DNA from: an uncultured Muribaculaceae bacterium
Lineage (GTDB): Bacteria > Bacteroidota > Bacteroidia > Bacteroidales > Muribaculaceae
DNA: 12,695 nucleotides
Assembly: GCA_910579605.1 (NCBI GenBank)
Contig: CAJTUG010000038.1
Coordinates: 538 to 13,232 of the forward strand
Direction of reading: 5' to 3'
Below, piece after piece: positions 8,598-12,695 of this stretch; the stretch's first letter is position 1; each line of letters starts with the position of its first letter. The notes beneath the pieces were generated by a model, which worked only from the letters and a program-made list of their open reading frames with translations, was not told the origin of the DNA and made no database searches. Position numbers and translations under genes: made by a program.

Positions 8598-8980
8598 ATT
8601 ACCGATGAAGGACAAAGACGTTTATAAATTCTTCTGAAATTATTGTCGGCAGCACATAATTTCTCCGCCTTGTCGGCGTAGTCTTCACCATAGATAGCAC
8701 ATGTCAATTCGGGGAGATATACATGTAGACGATCTTTATCTATAGCCAATTCCACTAATCGGCGTATAGCAGGTTCGTAACCTTCGGGGTCGATTGCATG
8801 TAGGTAGCGAGCAGCACTTGCGCAGAACTGACCGTTCAAATCAACTTTCTGCATATTATCTATGAGCATGTTGATATCTTCGGGTACACATTCTCCGATA
8901 TGATTTGCAAGGTATTCATATGTAAGTAGCCCGTCGGGATCCTTACTCAATATTTTTAGTTGGTTTGTATCCATAAGCAT
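8594..8980 (-). CDS. Uncharacterised small all-helical protein heading the operon
   Basis: I do not recognise this family. The product is 128 aa from the ATG at 8980, or 126 aa from the ATG at 8974; the sequence does not settle which is used. It has no signal peptide or membrane segment, so it should be cytoplasmic. It appears mostly helical with alternating charged and hydrophobic patches, for example YEPAIRRLVELAIDKDRLHVYLPE, and might form HEAT-like helical pairs; this is a visual impression only. Five Cys residues are scattered and form no CxxC motif. It is the first gene after a strong promoter match, and its TGA overlaps the isomerase ATG (ATGA at 8597-8594). The genuine coding status is supported by this overlap, the promoter position and the protein-like composition. 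Confidence 0.8.
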   Translation of the reverse strand: MLMDTNQLKILSKDPDGLLTYEYLANHIGECVPEDINMLIDNMQKVDLNGQFCASAARYLHAIDPEGYEPAIRRLVELAIDKDRLHVYLPELTCAIYGEDYADKAEKLCAADNNFRRIYKRLCPSSVI

Positions 8981-8995
8981 CTAATAATTGCAATG

Positions 8996-9026
8996 CAAAA
9001 ATACGTACTTTTTGCGATAATTCAAA
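8996..9026 (-). promoter_or_regulatory. Bacteroidetes-type housekeeping promoter for the leftward operon
   Basis: On the minus strand, TTTG (9026-9023) is followed after exactly 19 bp by TATTTTTG (9003-8996). This fits the known Bacteroides consensus of a -33 TTTG and a -7 TAnnTTTG at every fixed position. Transcription should start near 8990, leaving a leader of only about 10-16 nt before the ATGs at 8980 and 8974. Confidence 0.75.
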
Positions 9027-9130
9027 ATTTAAGAAAGCTTCTCTCTATGTTGTTCTGTTCTTACTATTTGAATAGCTTTTCCTTAGAAATATAAATTGGG
9101 ACATCAGGAATAATAGCACAAAATATACGT

Positions 9131-9173
9131 AACATTTATTAACAATAGATATTCGTCTTTTTTAGTATTTTGC
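9131..9173 (+). promoter_or_regulatory. Candidate promoter region of the sigma-factor operon (weak)
   Basis: Two imperfect signals are seen. AACATTT (9131-9137) followed by CGTC (9154-9157) resembles an ECF-type -35/-10 pair, which would allow autoregulation, but the distance from AAC to CGTC is 20 nt, longer than usual. TATTTTGC (9166-9173) resembles a Bacteroides -7 element lacking one base, with no good -33 TTTG upstream. A further candidate, TTTG at 9067-9070 with TAAATTGG at 9092-9099, has 21-bp spacing and one mismatch. None is decisive. Confidence 0.3.
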
Positions 9174-9204
9174 AGTCATTATAGAAAAGATTTACAATAA
9201 GAAG

Positions 9205-9711
9205 TTGAAAGAAAGACTTGAAATAAAGACAAGGGAGATGCTTGTTAAGGTAATTAGAGAAAATCTTAATTATCTTGTCAGATTTGCTTCTATTAGGTTA
9301 GGAAATAGAGCAGAAGCCGAAGATGTAGTTTACGAAGCTGTTTGTAGATTCTTGGAAATTGACCCATCAAAGATTAAAATAAACAGCATGAGAATGTATC
9401 TTTTTCGGATTGTTTATAATTTATGCTTGGATTATTATTCTTCTGGCAAGGTCGTTCGTAGACTTACTGAAGAAGATTATGAAATGCCAGATATAACGAC
9501 TGAAGAAGAATTGTATCACGAAGAGATTAATCGTCTAAATGGTTTGCTTGAGAAACTGCCAGAAAGAGAGGCCGAAATTGTCAGAATGAATGTGATGGAT
9601 GAACTTTCATTCGTAGAAATCAGCCAGCTTATTTCTACCCCAGTATCTACTGTGAAATCTCGTTTCAAATCTGGAATGGATAAATTGAGGAAACAATATT
9701 TTAATAAATAG
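9205..9711 (+). CDS. ECF-type RNA polymerase sigma factor
   Basis: This extracytoplasmic-function sigma factor directs RNA polymerase to a small set of promoters, probably under control of the membrane protein encoded next. It is 168 aa from TTG at 9205. Region 2 covers about residues 18-85: YLVRFASIRLGNRAEAEDVV carries the typical AeD core-binding motif, and MRMYLFRIVYNLCLDYY matches the -10-recognising part. Region 4 covers about 106-165, with LEKLPEREAEIVRMNVMDE and the helix-turn-helix FVEISQLISTPVSTVKSRFKSGMDKLRK. Region 3 is absent, as in all ECF sigmas. The start is uncertain: ATG at 9238 would give 157 aa and still contain all of region 2. TTG keeps a continuous N-terminal helix and follows an AAGAAG purine run, but that run directly abuts the codon. 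Its stop is 2 nt from the next gene. Confidence 0.93.
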   Translation: MKERLEIKTREMLVKVIRENLNYLVRFASIRLGNRAEAEDVVYEAVCRFLEIDPSKIKINSMRMYLFRIVYNLCLDYYSSGKVVRRLTEEDYEMPDITTEEELYHEEINRLNGLLEKLPEREAEIVRMNVMDELSFVEISQLISTPVSTVKSRFKSGMDKLRKQYFNK

Positions 9712-9713
9712 TC

Positions 9714-10871
9714 ATGGAAGAATACAACGATATAAAGGATATGATGAAACCTCGCCGTGACTTTGCGGCATCGAATGAATTGCGCAATAGGATAGATTCA
9801 GTTCTGGATTCATATATCGCCAAAAAGAAATCACCACGTTGGATATGGAGTTTGGGGGCGACTTGTGTAGCTGCTGCAGTGCTGATATTGATTCTTGTGC
9901 CTTCCGGAATCTCTGCTAAGGAGATTCTGGCTGAAACTCTTAATACTTTGTTGGATACTGATGGAATAAAAATGACTGTGGAGGTAAGGACTCTCCCGAT
10001 GGAAAATTTCAGATACATCAATATTGATGAAGATTTCGTTGAACATAACATTTCTATTTCTAAATCAGATTCAACAATATCATGGTGCATAGATAAAGGC
10101 GGTCGCACTGCTATGGGCAATGACAAGGTCGTATATAATTGGATTAAACAACTTAATATCGGTTGGAGAACTAACGGCTTAGATCCTAATGAGATGCTTG
10201 GAGAAATGGCAATTTTACTCAGGCCTGAGAAAATTATTGAATATGAATTGCACAACTGCATCAACAATTCAGAATCACAATATAATTTGGTGAAAAAAGG
10301 TGGAGAAATAATCCTTACGATACATTCTCAACCACAGGGGGATTTTAGGAATCCATATATGCTGAATACTTCCATTATTGAATCGGAAAACGATCGACGT
10401 TATGTGATTGATGCTGCTACCAAGCATCTGAAATCTGCGTCAGTTAGCATTATAAATGGCAAGAAAGAAATTGAGGTTTTGAAGATTACAGATATAGGCT
10501 ACGGTCAAACACATACAAATCTTAAGACTCTACCATCGGGTGTGAGATTTATTGATATGCCAGGAAATTCGCTCCAGGGTCTTACAGGTCTTACTGCAAC
10601 AGAAGCTGCATCGGCTTTCCTCAATGCGTTGGAAACGTGGAATGAGTCAATCCTTGACATCGTGGTGGATGAGAACTTTAAGAACGGTATATATAAACAA
10701 GAATTAAAAGGCTCGGTTCTTGTGGCGGTGGGTAAGTCATTCTCTTCCGGTATCGAGGGCGCAATATACGTTCCATACGTATTGCGACTACCTGACGGGA
10801 ATCAGAAACAGCATAACCTTGTACTGCAGAGAAGCAGTCAAGGAGGCTGGATAGTGGTAGGTGGCCTATAA
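9714..10871 (+). CDS. Single-pass membrane anti-sigma-like protein with large periplasmic region
   Basis: The 385-aa product starts 2 nt after the sigma-factor stop. It has a short cytoplasmic N-terminus (1-42, with MMKPRRDFAASNELRNRIDSVLDS), one transmembrane segment (about 43-63, ending VLILILVPSG) and a periplasmic part of more than 300 residues. This topology and position fit an anti-sigma factor that sequesters the ECF sigma factor at the inner membrane; this is inference from context. It does not show the FecR signature usual for SusC-linked Bacteroidetes anti-sigmas. Residues about 69-270 have a beta-rich, LolA/RseB-like look (for example RRYVIDAATKHLKSASVSI and EIEVLKITDIGYG), which is a visual impression. 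The last 95 residues, from ATEAASAFLNALETWN to GGWIVVGGL, look like a separate small domain, perhaps NTF2-like. The barrel gene follows after 20 nt. Confidence 0.8.
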   Translation: MEEYNDIKDMMKPRRDFAASNELRNRIDSVLDSYIAKKKSPRWIWSLGATCVAAAVLILILVPSGISAKEILAETLNTLLDTDGIKMTVEVRTLPMENFRYINIDEDFVEHNISISKSDSTISWCIDKGGRTAMGNDKVVYNWIKQLNIGWRTNGLDPNEMLGEMAILLRPEKIIEYELHNCINNSESQYNLVKKGGEIILTIHSQPQGDFRNPYMLNTSIIESENDRRYVIDAATKHLKSASVSIINGKKEIEVLKITDIGYGQTHTNLKTLPSGVRFIDMPGNSLQGLTGLTATEAASAFLNALETWNESILDIVVDENFKNGIYKQELKGSVLVAVGKSFSSGIEGAIYVPYVLRLPDGNQKQHNLVLQRSSQGGWIVVGGL

Positions 10872-10891
10872 TAATATAATTCAATAATAAC

Positions 10892-12695
10892 ATGTCATTA
10901 AAGTTTTTAATGACAGGGCTGACGCTCTGTCTCACTTTTCACACTTTTTTTGCAGCGACAGATCCAATTTCAGGAGTGGTCATAGATGAGGCTGGCACTC
11001 CTTTGGATTTCGCTAATGTTACATTATTGCTGCTAAACGATTCTACTATGGTAGATGGAACTGTTACTGATGGTAGCGGACGTTTTTCGGTAGTTGATTC
11101 GCCCAATTCGTGCTTTTTACGTATTTATGCAATGGGATATGAAGAAAAAAAGATATTAAATCCCCATGGTAACCTCGGATCAATACAGCTTTCCCCAGTT
11201 TCGTATGAGTTGGGAGAAATGGTAGTGACAGGTTCCCGCCCAATAGCGAAGTTGAAGACTGATGGTTTTCAGGTGCCTATCTCAGGTACTTATCTTGCAA
11301 ATACAGGTACGGCCATTGATGTTCTCGGCAAGATCCCTTTTGTCGCAAGGAACGGATCGGAGATTGAAGTACTTGGTAAAGGCATTCCGGTTGTATATAT
11401 CAATGGCAGACAGGTTCGTGACCAGTCGGAACTTGACCAACTTGCATCTTCCGATATAAACAGCATAGACGTGGTGACATCACCTGGTGCTCGGTACGGC
11501 TCATCGGTCAATGCTGTTATACGGATTACGACAGTCGCGTCTGGTGATGGAGGATTTTCTTTTAACGACCGAACAACAATAGGATACAAGCACTACGTCT
11601 ATCTTTTTGAACAGGCCAATTTAAATTTTAGAACTGATGGTTTAGATATATTCGGTGTGCTGAATTACGAAAATTACCGTGAGCGTCCATGTTTTGAAAA
11701 TAACACAACTCAGTATCTTCAATCGGGTACTGTGTCTCAAAACAGCTACGGCAAAGATTTCACTAAATACCCGGTTTATGAGGGGAAAGTTGGTCTCAAC
11801 TATAATTCAAGAAATCAATATCTGGGATTTTTTTATGATTTTGCCTATCGTCCAACAAATTCCGTTAACACCTCATTCACATCAAGATTCCTTAATTCGG
11901 TGCTTGAGGATGAACTCAAAAACAATGGAAATAACCATAGGCGCAATCGTCAACACCTACTGAGCTCATATTATATGGGTGTATTGGGAAAATGGCAGTT
12001 GATTGCTAACTTTGACGCTCTATGGCAGATAAACAATAGTTATACAAATGAGACTGAAATATCTTCTTTTAATTCTGAACGTATATTCTCAACTGATAAC
12101 GATGTTGATAATCGACTTTTGGCAGGTAATATAACAGCATCTCTCCAGGTATGGAAAGGTGAATTGCGTTTTGGTACTGAGATTAGTGATATACTTCGTA
12201 AAGATCTATATCTATCGGATGTTGATTTCATTACCGACAACGATACGAAAATCAAGGAAACCACTTCAGCCCTATTTGCAGAAATGTTGCAGGCTTTTGG
12301 GAAGATGTCGTTGTCTGCCGGGCTGCGTTGGGAATACACAGACTCTCGTTTTTTCCTTTGGGGAGAGAAGAAAAATGATCAAAGCAGGCAATACCATAAT
12401 TTTGCACCAAACGTCTCCATATCCCTTCCCATAGGCAATGTATCAACCAATCTCTCCTATATGCGTAAAACATCGCGTCCTAATTTTGAACAGCTAAGAA
12501 GCACAGTAAGATACCTTGATCGATACAGCTATGAATCTGGCAATCCCAATCTGAAACCAATATATCGCGATTACGTTTCAATGTCAAACTCTTGGCGTGA
12601 TATTGTTGTGGAACTTACATACTATTCCACAAAGAATTATTTCATGTGGCAGACCATGCCATACCCCGGTAAGCCTGATGCGACTTTGTTGAAAA
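10892..12695 (+). CDS. Outer-membrane beta-barrel protein, TonB-dependent-receptor-like (3' partial)
   Basis: The frame is open from ATG at 10892 to the window end with no stop, giving 601 complete codons; the gene continues outside. A signal peptide (1-22, MSLKFLMTGLTLCLTFHTFFAA) directs export. Residues about 25-105 form a carboxypeptidase-regulatory-like beta-sandwich (ISGVVIDEAGTPLDFANVTL, VTDGSGRFSV, MGYEEKKI). A plug-like domain follows (about 108-214), starting with the TonB-box-like EMVVTG and including VVYINGRQV and SIDVVTSPGARYGSSVNAVI. The rest shows amphipathic strands of a barrel, with ESGNPNLKPIYRDYV near the visible end, typical of the OMP_b-brl_3 (outer-membrane beta-barrel family) proteins. 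The ligand is unknown. No SusD partner is visible in the window. The third position after a sigma/anti-sigma pair suggests it is the sensor or the target of that pair. Confidence 0.9.
   Translation, partial: MSLKFLMTGLTLCLTFHTFFAATDPISGVVIDEAGTPLDFANVTLLLLNDSTMVDGTVTDGSGRFSVVDSPNSCFLRIYAMGYEEKKILNPHGNLGSIQLSPVSYELGEMVVTGSRPIAKLKTDGFQVPISGTYLANTGTAIDVLGKIPFVARNGSEIEVLGKGIPVVYINGRQVRDQSELDQLASSDINSIDVVTSPGARYGSSVNAVIRITTVASGDGGFSFNDRTTIGYKHYVYLFEQANLNFRTDGLDIFGVLNYENYRERPCFENNTTQYLQSGTVSQNSYGKDFTKYPVYEGKVGLNYNSRNQYLGFFYDFAYRPTNSVNTSFTSRFLNSVLEDELKNNGNNHRRNRQHLLSSYYMGVLGKWQLIANFDALWQINNSYTNETEISSFNSERIFSTDNDVDNRLLAGNITASLQVWKGELRFGTEISDILRKDLYLSDVDFITDNDTKIKETTSALFAEMLQAFGKMSLSAGLRWEYTDSRFFLWGEKKNDQSRQYHNFAPNVSISLPIGNVSTNLSYMRKTSRPNFEQLRSTVRYLDRYSYESGNPNLKPIYRDYVSMSNSWRDIVVELTYYSTKNYFMWQTMPYPGKPDATLLK
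10893..10915 (+). repeat. Perfect inverted repeat at the start codon of the barrel gene
   Basis: TGTCATTAAA (10893-10902) and TTTAATGACA (10906-10915) are exact reverse complements around a 3-nt GTT loop. The left arm contains the TG of the ATG start codon at 10892-10894. In RNA this gives a 10-bp hairpin that would bury the start. No T-run follows, so it is not a standard terminator. As DNA it could equally be a binding site for a dimeric regulator. Confidence 0.7.

Larger units (their letters stand above)
8981..9204. other. Divergent intergenic region (AT-rich)
   Basis: This 224-nt stretch separates the leftward isomerase/peptidase/recombinase operon from the rightward sigma-factor operon. 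It is AT-rich, no plausible small gene was seen, and it holds promoters for both directions. The leftward one is clear and is listed separately; the rightward signals are weak. Confidence 0.7.

Noticed and set aside
8598..8615. Upstream ATG of the isomerase gene at 8615
   Set aside because: It would add MSFIGN before an already complete lipoprotein signal and lose the ATGA overlap geometry seen at the other two junctions.
9701..10267. A 188-aa open frame on the minus strand
   Set aside because: It lies opposite the anti-sigma-like gene, whose frame, topology and operon position are convincing; the opposite-strand translation shows no recognisable domain.
11262..12473. Several short open frames on both strands in the last 1.4 kb
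   Set aside because: All lie within the continuous frame of the outer-membrane barrel protein, which runs off the window end and accounts for this region.

Overview
The window looks like chromosomal DNA from a Bacteroidota member, most likely of the order Bacteroidales. Three things point there: a near-perfect Bacteroides-type promoter (TTTG, 19 bp, TAnnTTTG) upstream of the leftward operon, weak or absent Shine-Dalgarno sequences, and gene families typical of this group. These families are a PG0541-like protein after an RND pump, and an ECF sigma / single-pass anti-sigma / beta-barrel cassette with a carboxypeptidase-regulatory-like N-terminus. A gut lineage such as Muribaculaceae is a guess. 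No insertion sequences, tRNAs, rRNAs, CRISPR arrays or phage genes are visible.

Layout. (1) Positions 1-5497, plus strand: a tripartite RND efflux operon made of a TolC-like outer-membrane factor (5' end cut by the window), a lipoprotein-type periplasmic adaptor, an AcrB-type inner-membrane pump and a small PII-like protein of the PG0541 type. (2) 5523-5560: a 12-bp hairpin that can end both this operon and the converging one. (3) 8980 back to 5573, minus strand: a four-gene operon encoding an unrecognised 126-128 aa protein, a lipoprotein cyclophilin-type peptidyl-prolyl isomerase, an M16 zinc peptidase and a Xer tyrosine recombinase. Every junction is a 4-nt ATGA overlap, so the genes are probably translationally coupled. 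(4) 8981-9204: a divergent intergenic region with a strong promoter match for the leftward operon and weaker signals for the rightward one. (5) 9205 to the window end, plus strand: an ECF sigma factor, a large single-pass anti-sigma-like protein and an outer-membrane beta-barrel protein that runs off the end of the window.

How the genes work together. The efflux genes form one pump spanning both membranes, with the PII-like protein as a possible regulator. The leftward operon mixes envelope protein folding, proteolysis and DNA recombination; chromosome-dimer resolution is the expected job of the Xer protein. The rightward cassette is most simply read as a cell-surface signalling unit: the membrane protein holds the sigma factor and the sigma factor drives the operon that includes the barrel. 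The points most worth following up are the unusual periplasmic part of the anti-sigma-like protein, a perfect 10-bp inverted repeat sitting on the start codon of the barrel gene, the PII-like partner of the pump, and the helical insertion in the cyclophilin. No clearly new system was found; most of the window is recognisable core or efflux biology.
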